This document shows, piece after piece, positions 8,744 through 17,879 of a DNA stretch of 64,000 nucleotides (its first letter is position 1; each line of letters opens with the position of its first letter). The notes under the pieces are model-generated. The model saw only the letters and a list, made by a program, of their open reading frames with translations. It made no database searches and was not told where the DNA came from. Origin of the DNA: Rhizobium mayense (lineage in GTDB: Bacteria; Pseudomonadota; Alphaproteobacteria; Rhizobiales; Rhizobiaceae). The DNA is taken from assembly GCF_030272705.1 (NCBI RefSeq), contig NZ_JARFYM010000009.1:62001-126000 (forward strand), in the 5' to 3' direction. The translations under genes were made by a program, and so were the position numbers.

Positions 8744-9586
8744 ATGCGCGTTTGGTTCATTACGGGTGCTTCCCGCGGCTTCGGCGCCCTCATTGCTCAG
8801 GAAGCCCTCAATGCCGGCGATGCCGTTGTCGCCACGGCCCGTAACCCGGCCGGCCTGGTGGAGAAATTTGCCAATCATCCAAACCTCCTGTCCGTCGCCC
8901 TCGACGTTTCGAACGAGGCGCAGGCCCATGAAGCTGCAGCGGAGGCCGTCAAGCGCTTCGGCAGGATCGACATCCTTCTCAACAACGCCGGCTACGGCCT
9001 GCTGGGTGCAGTGGAAGAGGCAACGGCAGAGGAAATCGAGAAGCTCTATGCCACGAACGTCTTCGGTCTGCTGAAGGTTACCCGCGCCGTGTTGCCGCAC
9101 ATGCGCCGGCAGCGTTCCGGTCACGTGATCAACACTTCCTCGATCGGTGGCTACCAGAGTTTTCCCGGTTGGGGCATCTATTCCTCGACGAAGTTCGCAG
9201 TCGAAGGCCTTTCCGAAGCAATGGCGGCGGAACTGCAGCCGCTCGGCATCAAGGTCACCGTCGTCGAACCCGGCTTCTTCCGGACCGACTTCCTCGACGA
9301 AAGCTCGCTCGCCGTCAGCCCGAGCTCGATTGCCGACTACAAGGACACGCCTGCCGGTGCCATGCGCGATTTCGCAGCCGGCCACAATCACGGCCAGCCC
9401 GGCGATCCGACACGGCTTGCAAAGTCGATGATTACGCTTGCACATTCGGCCAACCCGCCGCTGCGCATGCCATTCGGCACCGATACGATCGGCGCAATTG
9501 AGGCCAAGAATGCGTATGTCGCCAAGGAACTGGCCGATTGGCATGAACTGGCCGCCTCAACGGACTTCCCGAAGGAAGTCGCATAA
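8744..9586 (+). CDS. short-chain dehydrogenase/reductase
   Basis: This is a classical SDR of 280 residues. It has the Rossmann cofactor motif TGASRGFG at residues 7-14, NNAGYG near residue 80, the catalytic serine in NTSSIGG, and the YxxxK pair in YSSTKFAVEG near residue 147. An arginine-free TG motif and the following ARNP suggest NADP(H) preference. A good AAGGAG ribosome-binding site precedes the ATG. The gene is divergent from the LysR regulator and probably controlled by it. The C-terminal extension beyond 250 residues is common in the atypical SDR group used on hydroxysteroid-like or aromatic carbonyl substrates; the true substrate is unknown. Confidence 0.92.
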   Translation: MRVWFITGASRGFGALIAQEALNAGDAVVATARNPAGLVEKFANHPNLLSVALDVSNEAQAHEAAAEAVKRFGRIDILLNNAGYGLLGAVEEATAEEIEKLYATNVFGLLKVTRAVLPHMRRQRSGHVINTSSIGGYQSFPGWGIYSSTKFAVEGLSEAMAAELQPLGIKVTVVEPGFFRTDFLDESSLAVSPSSIADYKDTPAGAMRDFAAGHNHGQPGDPTRLAKSMITLAHSANPPLRMPFGTDTIGAIEAKNAYVAKELADWHELAASTDFPKEVA

Positions 9587-9607
9587 ATATTCAGAAGCAT
9601 AAAACGG

Positions 9608-9637
9608 AAAGAGCCGGGGCATGAACCCCGGCTCTTT
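9608..9637. terminator. bidirectional intrinsic terminator
   Basis: A 12-bp perfect stem (AAAGAGCCGGGG against CCCCGGCTCTTT) with a 6-base loop lies between the convergent SDR and outer-membrane protein genes. The A/T runs on either side serve both strands. Confidence 0.9.
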
Positions 9638-9660
9638 CGTCAGATTATGCCATCAAATTA

Positions 9661-10293
9661 TCAGAACTTGACGCCGATACCGACCTTGACGCTGTTCTCG
9701 TCGTAACCGCGCGAGAAACTGCCGGAGTCGAGGTGGAAATCCTTACGACCGTAGTCGGTGAAGCGATACTCGAGACGAGCGGTAATGTTGTTGGTGATGA
9801 ACGTTTCAGCGCCGGCGCCGACCGTGTAACCAACAGCCGTCTTGCTTTCAGACGAAGTAGCGTCTTCGAGCTTGTTCTGGCCGATAGCCAGACCAGCGGT
9901 GCCGTACAGCATGAACGGGTTGAAGTCGTAACCGATGCGACCGCGAACCGAGCCGTTTACGCCGTTCTTGGCGGTGAGGCCATTGCGGGTTGCTTCGGAG
10001 TCGGCGTAGCCGAGGTCACCTTCAACACCATATACGATCTGGCCCTGCTGCCAGTTGTAGCCGGTGAAAGCCGAGCCACCCCAGGCATAGGAGTTACCGT
10101 TGTGGTTGAAATGACCCATGTTGTAGCTGCCGGTGCCACCGATGTAGAAGCCCGACCAGTTGTTGACAGCCGGCGGAGCCTCCTGGGCGACGGGCGGTTG
10201 CGGAACCTGCTCCACAGCATCGGCTGCATGAGCCGCAGTGAAGCCCCCGAGAGCGAAACCAGAGACCATGAGGGTCGCAATAAGAGTACGCAT
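9661..10293 (-). CDS. ropB: outer-membrane beta-barrel protein, RopB/Omp25 type
   Basis: This 210-residue protein is secreted and inserted in the outer membrane. A signal peptide (MRTLIATLMVSGFALGG...AHA) is cleaved after about residue 23. A short proline-rich linker follows, then the NWSGFYIGG opening of the OmpA-like eight-stranded barrel found in rhizobial RopB and Brucella Omp25. Alternating hydrophobic strands end in the terminal phenylalanine of KVGIGVKF, the signature for BAM-dependent insertion. A strong AAAGGAG ribosome-binding site precedes the ATG. Such proteins are abundant and support envelope stability. Rhizobia often have several paralogues, so the symbol is by family only. Confidence 0.88.
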   Translation of the reverse strand: MRTLIATLMVSGFALGGFTAAHAADAVEQVPQPPVAQEAPPAVNNWSGFYIGGTGSYNMGHFNHNGNSYAWGGSAFTGYNWQQGQIVYGVEGDLGYADSEATRNGLTAKNGVNGSVRGRIGYDFNPFMLYGTAGLAIGQNKLEDATSSESKTAVGYTVGAGAETFITNNITARLEYRFTDYGRKDFHLDSGSFSRGYDENSVKVGIGVKF

Positions 10294-10658
10294 ACTTTTC
10301 TCCTTTCAGTCCCGTGTACTTCGTCTACTGTCCTTGACTTCGAAGCACCACGAGCAATTACTAAATGTCCCTCCCGGATCGGCACTGAAATTGGAATGCA
10401 ATTGAGGAATTCGGAGAGCTAAAATATGATATCATTGTGGCACAGAGGCGGCTGAATTTGGATGTTGCTTGAGCGCAACAGAGGAATTGTTAACCCTAAC
10501 GATTAATTAAAGAGCGTATACTTATTTGCGTCGAAATATAACCGAAGTTTTACATAAGTCACGCGCGCCACTTCGTCTTGCAGAAGCACCTTTTCATATG
10601 GTGTATCGACGCCCTATATGAGCCCTAGTTGGGTAATGGCGACGAAAAAGGCAACATC
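10294..10658. other. 365-base divergent intergenic region
   Basis: This region separates the RopB-type gene from the pteridine-reductase-like SDR. It is clearly AT-richer than the flanking genes in its middle (about 10420-10560) and must hold both promoters. I cannot assign a confident -35/-10 pair or any RNA gene in it, and I see no open frame with coding character. Confidence 0.5.
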
Positions 10659-11426
10659 TTGAGCCAGGAAAAACTACGCACCGCCCTGATAACGGGTGCA
10701 TCAAAAAGAATAGGTCGCGCGATCGCAGAGGATTTGTCGGCTAACGGCTTTGCGGTGGCGCTGCATGCCAATCAATCGTTCGCCGAAGCCACCGAGCTTG
10801 TGGCGAAATTGCGGCAGCAGGGCAAAAAGGCGGTTGCGATCAAGGCCGACCTGCAAAATTCGGCGGATACATCGATGCTGATCGAAAGGGCCTTTGCGGA
10901 GCTGGGACCGCTGGATCTTCTGGTCAACAATGCCTCCGTTTTCCAGGGCGATTCCGCCGATCATTTCGACGCTGAAGCCTTTGATGCGCATTTCGCCGTG
11001 CATGTTCGCGCGCCTTCGATTCTTGCGGCCGATTTCGCGCGGCAGCTTCCCGAGCGTATTCCGGGGCTGATCGTCAACATGGTCGACCAGCGCGTGTGGG
11101 CGCTGAACCCGCGCTTCTATTCCTATACGCTGTCCAAGGCTGCACTTTGGACGGCCACCAAGACGATGGCGCAGAGCTTCGCGCCACGCATCCGCGTCAA
11201 TGCCATCGGCCCGGGTCCGACGGTGCGCAGCGTCCGCCAGACGGAAGAGGACTTCCAGGCGCAGATCGATGGGCTCATACTGAAGGCGGCGCCCGGGCTC
11301 GAGGAATTCGGCCGTACCGTCCGCTTTCTTTTTGACACGCCTTCGATCACGGGCCAAATGATAGCGCTCGATGGCGGCCAGCATCTTGCCTGGGAAACGC
11401 CTGATGTGGCGGAGAGCATGGAATGA
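10659..11426 (+). CDS. SDR family oxidoreductase, pteridine-reductase-like
   Basis: This is a classical SDR of 255 residues. The [10 protein letters not shown] cofactor loop with its basic residues, followed by HANQS after the second strand, points to NADPH use and resembles pteridine/dihydrofolate reductases such as PTR1 and FolM. Catalytic residues are in [11 protein letters not shown]. The start is taken as the TTG at 10659, preceded by AAAAAGG at a good distance. An upstream TTG at 10629 is in frame but has no such site. The last four bases overlap uvrC. The gene is a regular neighbour of uvrC in rhizobia. A reduced-pterin role would suit the nearby molybdopterin genes, but that is inference. 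Confidence 0.85.
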   Translation: MSQEKLRTALITGASKRIGRAIAEDLSANGFAVALHANQSFAEATELVAKLRQQGKKAVAIKADLQNSADTSMLIERAFAELGPLDLLVNNASVFQGDSADHFDAEAFDAHFAVHVRAPSILAADFARQLPERIPGLIVNMVDQRVWALNPRFYSYTLSKAALWTATKTMAQSFAPRIRVNAIGPGPTVRSVRQTEEDFQAQIDGLILKAAPGLEEFGRTVRFLFDTPSITGQMIALDGGQHLAWETPDVAESME

Positions 11427-13465
11427 ACGGACGAAAGCTGCCCGACGGCGGCATTCTCTATGACGAATCAGAGGACATTGAAGACGACATCGAGGCGGAA
11501 GGCGATGCCGGCGCCTCCCCTGTCGCGCCCGTTGACTGGAACGAAGGCGGCAAGAACGAAACCGGCCTTCGGGGTGCCGAGCTGATCGCGGAATTCGTCA
11601 AGCGCCTGCCGAACAATCCCGGCGTCTACCGCATGTTCAACGAGGACGGCGACGTGCTCTATGTCGGCAAGGCACGCAGCCTGAAGAAGCGCGTCGCCAA
11701 CTATGCGATGGGCCGGGTGCATTCCAACCGCATCGCCCGCATGGTGCGTGAAACCGCCAACATGGAATTCGTCACCACCCGCACCGAGACCGAAGCGCTG
11801 CTGCTGGAAGCGAATCTCATCAAGCGCTTACGGCCGCGCTTCAACGTATTGCTGCGGGACGACAAGTCCTTTCCCTACATTCTCATTACCGGCGACCATC
11901 GGGCGCCCGCGATCTTCAAGCATCGCGGCGCGCGTGCCCGCAAGGGCGATTATTTCGGTCCTTTCGCCTCGGCCGGCGCCGTCGGCCGCACCATCAATTC
12001 GCTGCAGCGCGCCTTCCTGATCCGCACCTGTACCGACAGCGTTTTCGAGACCCGCACGCGGCCCTGCCTGCTCTATCAGATCAAGCGCTGCTCGGGCCCC
12101 TGCACCCGTGAAATCAGCGATGAGGGCTATGCGGAGCTGGTGCAGGAAGCGAAGGACTTCCTGTCCGGCAAGAGCCAGAACGTCAAGGCGCACATGGCGG
12201 AGGCAATGAACGTTGCCGCCGAAGACCTCGATTTCGAGCGTGCCGCCATCTATCGCGACCGACTGGCGGCACTATCGCACGTGCAGAGCCATCAGGGCAT
12301 CAATCCCGCCGGCGTCGAAGAGGCCGATGTCTTCGCAATCCATCACGAAGGTGGCATCTCCTGCATCCAGGTCTTCTTCTTCCGGACTGGTCAGAACTGG
12401 GGCAACCGCGCCTATTTCCCGAAGGCCGACCCGTCGCTTTCCGGCGCCGAGGTGCTGAACGCGTTCCTTGCGCAGTTCTACGACGACAAGCCGGTGCCGC
12501 GGCAGATCCTGCTGTCGGAGACCGTCGAGGAGATCGAGCTGCTGGCCGCCGCGCTCAGTGAAAAGGCAGGCCACAAGGTCACTATCCTGGTGCCGCAACG
12601 CGGCGAGAAGCGCGATCTGGTCGATCATGTCGTGGCCAACGCCCGCGAGGCGCATGGCCGCAAGCTCGCCGAGACGGCGTCACAATCGCGGCTGCTCGAA
12701 GGCTTCAAGGAGACATTCCAGCTTCCCTGCGTGCCGCAACGCATCGAGATCTATGACAACTCGCACATTATGGGCACGAACGCGGTTGGCGGCATGGTGG
12801 TGGCCGGGCCGGAAGGGTTCGTCAAAGGCCAGTACCGCAAGTTCAATATCAAATCGACCGACATCACGCCCGGTGACGATTTCGGCATGATGCGCGAAGT
12901 CATGACCCGGCGCTTCTCCCGCCTTTTGAAGGAAGAGGGAAAGCCGGATCGAAGCGCGAATGCGGAGACTGCAGCCGTTGACGCTGCGGATCGACCCTTT
13001 CCCGCCTGGCCGGACGTCATCCTCATCGATGGCGGACAAGGCCAGATGACGGCGGTGCGCGCCATTCTCGAAGAGCTCGGAATTACCGACAGCGTCATTG
13101 CCATAGGCGTCGCCAAGGGTGTCGACCGCGACGCCGGACGCGAACGCTTCTTTGCGCCCGCCCGCGAGAGCTTCACCCTGCCGCCGCGCGATCCTGTGCT
13201 CTACTTCATCCAGCGCATGCGCGACGAGGCGCACCGTTTCGCCATCGGCTCGCACCGGGCACGGCGCAAGAAGGAAATGGTGAAGAACCCGCTGGACGAA
13301 ATCGGCGGCATCGGCCCTTCGCGCAAGCGGGCGCTGCTGCAACATTTCGGCACCGCCAAAGCCGTGTCGCGCGCGGCGCTCTCCGACCTGATGGCCGTCG
13401 AAGGCATATCGGAAGCCGTGGCGCGGCAGGTCTACAATCATTTTCACGAGGACGCCGCGAAATAA
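11423..13465 (+). CDS. uvrC: excinuclease ABC subunit C
   Basis: UvrC makes both incisions around a DNA lesion in nucleotide excision repair after UvrA-UvrB recognition. The 680-residue protein has, in order, an acidic extension of about 50 residues that is usual in rhizobia, and the GIY-YIG nuclease domain (NNPGVYRMF...LYVGKA). A cysteine cluster ([13 protein letters not shown]), the UVR domain that binds UvrB (about residues 245-285), the RNase H-like second nuclease domain ([13 protein letters not shown] with its Asp), and tandem helix-hairpin-helix motifs at the end ([30 protein letters not shown]) complete it. It overlaps the upstream SDR by 4 bases. Confidence 0.98.
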   Translation: MNGRKLPDGGILYDESEDIEDDIEAEGDAGASPVAPVDWNEGGKNETGLRGAELIAEFVKRLPNNPGVYRMFNEDGDVLYVGKARSLKKRVANYAMGRVHSNRIARMVRETANMEFVTTRTETEALLLEANLIKRLRPRFNVLLRDDKSFPYILITGDHRAPAIFKHRGARARKGDYFGPFASAGAVGRTINSLQRAFLIRTCTDSVFETRTRPCLLYQIKRCSGPCTREISDEGYAELVQEAKDFLSGKSQNVKAHMAEAMNVAAEDLDFERAAIYRDRLAALSHVQSHQGINPAGVEEADVFAIHHEGGISCIQVFFFRTGQNWGNRAYFPKADPSLSGAEVLNAFLAQFYDDKPVPRQILLSETVEEIELLAAALSEKAGHKVTILVPQRGEKRDLVDHVVANAREAHGRKLAETASQSRLLEGFKETFQLPCVPQRIEIYDNSHIMGTNAVGGMVVAGPEGFVKGQYRKFNIKSTDITPGDDFGMMREVMTRRFSRLLKEEGKPDRSANAETAAVDAADRPFPAWPDVILIDGGQGQMTAVRAILEELGITDSVIAIGVAKGVDRDAGRERFFAPARESFTLPPRDPVLYFIQRMRDEAHRFAIGSHRARRKKEMVKNPLDEIGGIGPSRKRALLQHFGTAKAVSRAALSDLMAVEGISEAVARQVYNHFHEDAAK

Positions 13466-13545
13466 AAAAAGCTGGTCGCAAATTCCACGCAATGACGATG
13501 AAAAAACGGAAACAATATTGACGGTAAGGTCCTCGAACCGCCATC

Positions 13546-13606
13546 TAGGACATGATCCCCAAAAGTGCGGAACGGTTTTTGGATAAGATCATGCTAAATC
13601 AAATAG
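13546..13606. repeat. Rhizobiales-type palindromic intergenic repeat
   Basis: The outer arms CATGATC (13551-13557) and GATCATG (13587-13593) enclose an imperfect palindrome built around AAAAGTGCGGAACGGTTTTT. The whole resembles the short dispersed element with the ATGATC...AAAAGTGGGAACCGGTTTT pattern seen many times in rhizobial intergenic regions. It lies between uvrC and pgsA. The match to the dispersed family is from memory and not searched. Confidence 0.6.
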
Positions 13607-13676
13607 CTGGAACGAGCTGACGCCTTAGGGACAAGGCCGTTTTAGTCCAGTGAGACAACCGAACGAAACGATTTCC

Positions 13677-14264
13677 ATGGCTTCGCGCACATACAGCATT
13701 CCCAATCTGCTCACCTATGGCCGCATCCTTTGCGTACCGTTGATTGTCCTGTGCTTTTTCATCGAGGGCAAACTGGACAGCTCCGATTTCGCACGCTGGG
13801 TGGCGCTGTGGATTTTTATCATCGCCTCGATCACCGACTTCCTGGATGGCTATCTCGCGCGCATCTGGAATCAGACCTCGAATATCGGCCGCATGCTGGA
13901 CCCGATCGCCGACAAGCTGCTGGTCTCGGCGATCCTATTGCTGGTCGCAGCCGACGGCACGATCGCCGGCTGGTCGCTCTGGGCCGCCATCATCATCCTT
14001 TGCCGCGAAATCCTGGTCTCGGGCCTGCGCGAATATCTGGCGGCGCTGAAGGTCAGCGTGCCGGTGACGCGCATCGCCAAATGGAAGACGACTGCGCAGC
14101 TTGTCGCCATCGCCTTCCTGCTGGCTGGGCCGGCCGGCGACAAGGTGGTACCCTATACGACGGAGATGGGCATCATCCTGCTCTGGATCGCAGCGCTGCT
14201 GACCATCTACACCGGCTATGATTATTTCCGCGCCGGCTTGAAGCATGTGGTGGATGAGGAATGA
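13677..14264 (+). CDS. pgsA: CDP-diacylglycerol--glycerol-3-phosphate 3-phosphatidyltransferase
   Basis: PgsA makes phosphatidylglycerolphosphate from CDP-diacylglycerol and glycerol 3-phosphate in the inner membrane, the committed step to phosphatidylglycerol and cardiolipin. The 195-residue protein has about five or six membrane helices. The full CDP-alcohol phosphotransferase signature is present: ITDFLDGYLAR, then GRMLDPIADKLL with all four aspartates. The ATG at 13677 (MASRTYSIPNLLTYGR) is chosen, since the family begins just before IPN. It overlaps moaD by 4 bases. Confidence 0.96.
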   Translation: MASRTYSIPNLLTYGRILCVPLIVLCFFIEGKLDSSDFARWVALWIFIIASITDFLDGYLARIWNQTSNIGRMLDPIADKLLVSAILLLVAADGTIAGWSLWAAIIILCREILVSGLREYLAALKVSVPVTRIAKWKTTAQLVAIAFLLAGPAGDKVVPYTTEMGIILLWIAALLTIYTGYDYFRAGLKHVVDEE

Positions 14265-14518
14265 TGACGAAGCTCGTATATTTCGCCTGGGTACGTGAAC
14301 GGATCGGCAAGGGTGAGGAAGAGATTTCACTTCCCGCCGAGGTGATCACCGTTGGCGATCTCCTGAATCATTTGCAGACGTTGGGCGAGGAATACGAGAC
14401 CGCGCTTCAATTTCCGGAGGCCATCCGCGTGGCCATCGATATGGAACATGTCGATCATGACGAGCCGATCGCCGGAGCCCGCGAGATCGGGCTATTTCCG
14501 CCGATGACCGGTGGGTGA
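14261..14518 (+). CDS. moaD: molybdopterin synthase sulfur carrier subunit
   Basis: MoaD carries the thiocarboxylate sulfur used by MoaE to turn precursor Z (cPMP) into molybdopterin. It has 85 residues with a ubiquitin-like fold and the obligatory C-terminal Gly-Gly (PPMTGG). The start is either the ATG at 14261 or the next codon at 14264. It overlaps both pgsA and moaE by 4 bases, so translation is tightly coupled. Together with the molybdoenzyme at 4.0-6.2 kb it shows that the organism uses molybdenum cofactor. Confidence 0.95.
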   Translation: MMTKLVYFAWVRERIGKGEEEISLPAEVITVGDLLNHLQTLGEEYETALQFPEAIRVAIDMEHVDHDEPIAGAREIGLFPPMTGG

Positions 14519-14994
14519 TGACCATGGCTGCGGTGCCGATTATCAGCGTTCAGCGTGAGGATTTCGACCTTCAGGCCGAGATCGACCGCCTCACGAATGG
14601 ACGGCGCGATGTTGGCGCAGTCGTCACTTTTTCCGGCCTCTGCCGCGACGAAGGCGGTACGCTCGGCGCGCTGGAACTCGAACATTATCCCGGCATGGCG
14701 GAGGCAGAGATCACCCGCATTGCGAAGCTCGCCATCGAGCGCTTCGAGCTTCGCGGCCTGACCGCCATTCATCGCTACGGCAAGATTGCCCCGGGAGAAA
14801 ACATCGTCCTCGTCGTTGCCGCCGCCTCACATCGGCAAGCCGCCTTCGACGGCGCCAATTTCGTCATGGATTTCCTGAAGACCTCAGCGCCTTTCTGGAA
14901 AAAGGAACATGCGAAAGACGGCAAGGAAGGCGATTGGGTTTCGGCCAAGGACGCAGACGACGCCGCGCGGGCCAAATGGGCCGGTGAGAAATAG
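14515..14994 (+). CDS. moaE: molybdopterin synthase catalytic subunit
   Basis: MoaE is the large subunit of molybdopterin synthase and binds MoaD in an alpha2-beta2 complex. The 159-residue protein has DVGAVVTFSGLCRDE near the N-terminus, LELEHYPGMAE, IHRYGKIAPGE and the active-site region ASHRQAAFDGANFVMDFLKT...FWKKE containing the conserved lysines. Three closely spaced ATG codons occur at the start, and the ATG at 14515 overlapping the moaD stop is used here. The gene is the last of the uvrC-pgsA-moaD-moaE run; no clear terminator follows. Confidence 0.96.
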   Translation: MMTMAAVPIISVQREDFDLQAEIDRLTNGRRDVGAVVTFSGLCRDEGGTLGALELEHYPGMAEAEITRIAKLAIERFELRGLTAIHRYGKIAPGENIVLVVAAASHRQAAFDGANFVMDFLKTSAPFWKKEHAKDGKEGDWVSAKDADDAARAKWAGEK

Positions 14995-15050
14995 GCGCAG
15001 AGCAAAATTACGCTATCGGATAGCAAATGCCACCACTGCGGCTTTTGGCC

Positions 15051-15641
15051 CTAAGCGGACATCGGATTCGCATCCATGATATTCTCAATCGCTGCCCTTT
15101 CAGTGAGGATTGCGCCTACGACGACCTTGAAGAGATCTTTGCTTCGGGATGCGAATGAGGGCTGATCGCCGATCCAACCCAGCGCGCCGATCAGCGCAAA
15201 CAGGTCGTTCCCGTTTAGGTCGCGACGAGCCACTTGATCCGCTTGCGCCCGTTCCAGCAGACGCGCGCCTGCCCTGCGCAGATCGTCACAGGAAGCATGG
15301 AGCGCGGACTCGGGGTCGGCCATCGCCGAGGCCATCATGCTCACGACACCGCTATAGACCTGCACGAAACCAACAGCATCACGCAACCAGATGACGAGAG
15401 CGTCTGTTGATGACATTGACGCTTCGAGCGTATCCGCTCTCTGTGCCAATTCCTCCAAACTCTTGCGCAACAGCGCATCCAGCAGCGCTTCGCGTGTCGG
15501 AAAGTGACGTTGCAGCGTTGCCCAGCCGATATTCGCCCTGCGTGCGATGTCGCGCAGCGATGCGTTGACCCCTTGCTCCGCAACGACATCGCGGGCGATC
15601 AAAAGCAAGTGATTGTAATTTTCCCTGGCATCGGCGCGCAT
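15051..15641 (-). CDS. TetR/AcrR family transcriptional regulator
   Basis: This is a repressor-type regulator of 196 residues. The N-terminal helix-turn-helix (NHLLLIARDVVAEQGVNAS then LRDIARRANIGWATLQRHF, residues about 8-50) is typical of TetR. The helical C-terminal ligand domain resembles that of regulators annotated as SACE_7040-like. The ATG at 15641 (MRADARENY) is preferred to an upstream in-frame codon at 15674, which would place the start inside the operator. The gene is divergent from an aldo-keto reductase. A perfect palindrome in the shared region is a likely operator for both genes. Confidence 0.92.
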   Translation of the reverse strand: MRADARENYNHLLLIARDVVAEQGVNASLRDIARRANIGWATLQRHFPTREALLDALLRKSLEELAQRADTLEASMSSTDALVIWLRDAVGFVQVYSGVVSMMASAMADPESALHASCDDLRRAGARLLERAQADQVARRDLNGNDLFALIGALGWIGDQPSFASRSKDLFKVVVGAILTERAAIENIMDANPMSA

Positions 15642-15649
15642 CGGCCCTC

Positions 15650-15680
15650 CTTGACAAACGGGCCATTGGCCCATTTATAT
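15650..15680 (+). promoter_or_regulatory. aldo-keto reductase promoter with TetR operator in the spacer
   Basis: TTGACA (15651-15656) and TTATAT (15675-15680) form a promoter reading toward the reductase, with an 18-base spacer. The perfect palindrome GGGCCATTGGCCC (15660-15672) fills that spacer. A matching half-site (GTGGCCC) follows near 15687-15693. Confidence 0.7.
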
Positions 15681-15741
15681 GGATCAGTGGCCCGCTTAAT
15701 CTAGCGCGACCACGATACGATCCACAAGAAGGAATGTTCTT

Positions 15742-16797
15742 TTGCGTTATAGGCTCTTTGGTAAAAAGACGGGATTGAGGGTTTCCGAATATGTCCTCGG
15801 GACGGCGAACTTCGGCACGGCCTGGGGCGGACACGGCGCCGACCCGGCAGAATCGCGTCGCATCATCGACGCATATGCCGATGCCGGCGGCAACTTCATC
15901 GATACGGCCAATGGTTACCAGGAGGGCCAGTCTGAAGAGTTTCTCGGCGACCTGCTGACCGGGCGGCGAGACGAGTTTGTCCTGTCGACGAAGTTTGCCG
16001 TCAAGACGAACGCCCAGTCCGGTATTCTTGTTACCGGCAACAGCCGCCAGGCCATGGTCTCCTCGGTGGAGGCGAGCCTTAAGCGCCTGAAGACCGATCG
16101 CATTGATCTCTTCTGGGCGCATGTCTCTGACGGTGTGACGCCGCTTGAAGAGCTGGTTCGCGGCTTCGACGATCTCGTTCGGGCAGGAAAAATTCTTTAC
16201 GCCGGGCTTTCGAATTTTCCGGCCTGGCGAGTCGCCCGCGCTGCGACCATTGCGGAGCTCCGCGGCTCGGTTCCGATCGCCGGCATCCAGGTCGAGCATA
16301 GCCTTGTCCAGCGGGCGACCGAGCAGGAGCTCATACCTGCCGCACAGGCGCTTGGCATCGGCGTGGTCGCCTATTCACCACTTGGAGGGGGCGTCCTGAC
16401 CGGCAAATACCGCCAGGGAAAAGACAACGCCCGGCGTGACGAAGCCTGGGCTGGTGCGGGTTTTCAGCCGGAAAATAGCCCGCAACGCACGGCGATCATC
16501 GACACGCTCATTGCCGTCTCAGAAGAGATCGGCGTGACGCCTGGAGAGACGGCGATTGCCTGGGTCGCAGCAAAAGGATCTCTTCCCATCATCGGGCCGC
16601 GGACGCGATCCCAACTTGACGGCAATCTCGCCGCGTCAAGGGTCAGCTTGACACCCGAACAGATGGCCCTGCTGGATGGGGTCAGTGCCATTCCCCGAGG
16701 CTATCCCTACACTGTCCTTGACGATCCTCGCATTCAAGATCTTATCACGGGCGGTAAGACGGATCAGATCAACGCGCCTGCTGAACCCGTCGCTTAA
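15742..16797 (+). CDS. aldo/keto reductase
   Basis: This 351-residue NADP(H)-dependent oxidoreductase has the TIM-barrel AKR fold. Visible motifs are GTANFGTAWGG near the N-terminus, FIDTANGYQEGQSEEFLG with the catalytic Asp and Tyr (about residues 53-60), the STKFAV strand with the catalytic lysine, and the cofactor-binding end GPRTRSQLDGNL. The start is the TTG at 15742, supported by AGAAGGA about 9 bases upstream. No ATG is available in frame nearby. The gene is divergent from the TetR regulator and probably repressed by it; the physiological carbonyl substrate is not evident. Confidence 0.92.
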   Translation: MRYRLFGKKTGLRVSEYVLGTANFGTAWGGHGADPAESRRIIDAYADAGGNFIDTANGYQEGQSEEFLGDLLTGRRDEFVLSTKFAVKTNAQSGILVTGNSRQAMVSSVEASLKRLKTDRIDLFWAHVSDGVTPLEELVRGFDDLVRAGKILYAGLSNFPAWRVARAATIAELRGSVPIAGIQVEHSLVQRATEQELIPAAQALGIGVVAYSPLGGGVLTGKYRQGKDNARRDEAWAGAGFQPENSPQRTAIIDTLIAVSEEIGVTPGETAIAWVAAKGSLPIIGPRTRSQLDGNLAASRVSLTPEQMALLDGVSAIPRGYPYTVLDDPRIQDLITGGKTDQINAPAEPVA

Positions 16798-16836
16798 GCC
16801 TTGCTACGGGCACGCTCTCAATCGTGATAAGGCGTT

Positions 16837-16860
16837 CATCGGCCGCTCCGTCGGCCGATG
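16837..16860. terminator. hairpin between convergent genes
   Basis: A perfect 9-bp inverted repeat (CATCGGCCG / CGGCCGATG, 6-base loop) lies between the convergent aldo-keto reductase and LivH-type genes. There is no T-run, so this is at most a weak terminator. Confidence 0.45.
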
Positions 16861-16955
16861 GGCCGCCGTGCGGGAAGGTCTGCTCCTGGCGCGAAGCCGT
16901 CGTAACGGGGTGGTTATGACTGGTGGCATTTGCAACCCAATTTGGCACAATTGCT

Positions 16956-17852
16956 TTAGGGAACCACACGCTCCCGCCGGCTCAGTACCAGCAGCAGGAC
17001 AAGCAGCGAGAAGATCACGAAATCGCGCCACAGGAACGGCCCATAGGCACCCCACATGGTCTCGAACAGGCCAAGCAAGGCCGCGCCGCCTGCCGATTTC
17101 AACGGATCGGAATAGCCGCCGACGGCGGCAATCATCAGCACCTTCAATCCGAACATCAGGCCGGCGCCGAAATCCATCGTGCCGTAATAGGACGTCGCCA
17201 GCAGGCCGCAGACGGTTGCGACCAACGCCGAGGCGACATAGGCCAAGAGGAAGACGCGATTGGCGCTTGTGCCGCAAAGCTCGGCGGCCAGCGCATCGTC
17301 CGTCACCGCCCGCCAGACACGGCCCCATCCGGTATATCTGAGGACATAAGCCCCGCCGAGGATCACCAGAACCATCAACGCCGTGTTGATGAGCTGGATC
17401 TCTGTCAGCGTTACCTGGAAACCGCCGCTGTTCCAGAAGACGATCATGTCATTCAGGAAGGGCGGCAGCCAGATCCCGCGCGTATTGGACGCCAGCCGCG
17501 CCGTTTCCATCAATATGATCATCATGCCAAGCGCCGCGACGATGATCGTGTTAGGCGATTTGCGCGACAGCGGCAGCATGATCGAGCGGCCGATGAGAAA
17601 GCTCGTTCCCAAGGTATAGGCGAGCGAAATGGCCGCACCAAAGGCGAGCGCGGCCGGCAGAATGAGAAATATCCTCGTGTAGCCAACGTCGGTAAACAGG
17701 ACCAGCATCTGGCCGGCAAAGGCAAAAAGAGCTCCATAGGTGATGTCGGCCCGCTTCATCACACCGAAGGCAAGGGCATAGCCGAAGGCCAGCGCCGCAT
17801 AGAGCGCGGCGAGCGGAACGGCGTTCGCCAATTGCTGCAGGAGATAGGCCAT
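16956..17852 (-). CDS. LivH-type branched-chain amino acid ABC transporter permease
   Basis: This 298-residue inner-membrane protein has about eight hydrophobic helices and the LivH family layout. It opens MAYLLQQLANAVPLAALYAALAFGYALAFGV, has the EAA-like cytoplasmic loop around RAVTDDALAAELCGTSANRV, and ends in the characteristic LKVLMIAAVGGYSDPLKSAGG segment. The ATG at 17852 has a strong CGGAGG site 6 bases upstream. The open frame extends much further but without membrane character. No LivM, LivG, LivF or binding protein is adjacent, so it must pair with components encoded elsewhere or be a relic. It is divergent from the CGNR regulator. Confidence 0.88.
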   Translation of the reverse strand: MAYLLQQLANAVPLAALYAALAFGYALAFGVMKRADITYGALFAFAGQMLVLFTDVGYTRIFLILPAALAFGAAISLAYTLGTSFLIGRSIMLPLSRKSPNTIIVAALGMMIILMETARLASNTRGIWLPPFLNDMIVFWNSGGFQVTLTEIQLINTALMVLVILGGAYVLRYTGWGRVWRAVTDDALAAELCGTSANRVFLLAYVASALVATVCGLLATSYYGTMDFGAGLMFGLKVLMIAAVGGYSDPLKSAGGAALLGLFETMWGAYGPFLWRDFVIFSLLVLLLVLSRRERVVP

Positions 17853-17879
17853 GGAACCTCCGGATGTCGACGAATAATA

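Noticed and set aside
10490..10515. TTAACCCTAACGATTAA as a CtrA-binding site
   Set aside because: The half-site spacing does not match the TTAA-N7-TTAA consensus, and similar AT-rich words occur by chance in such regions.
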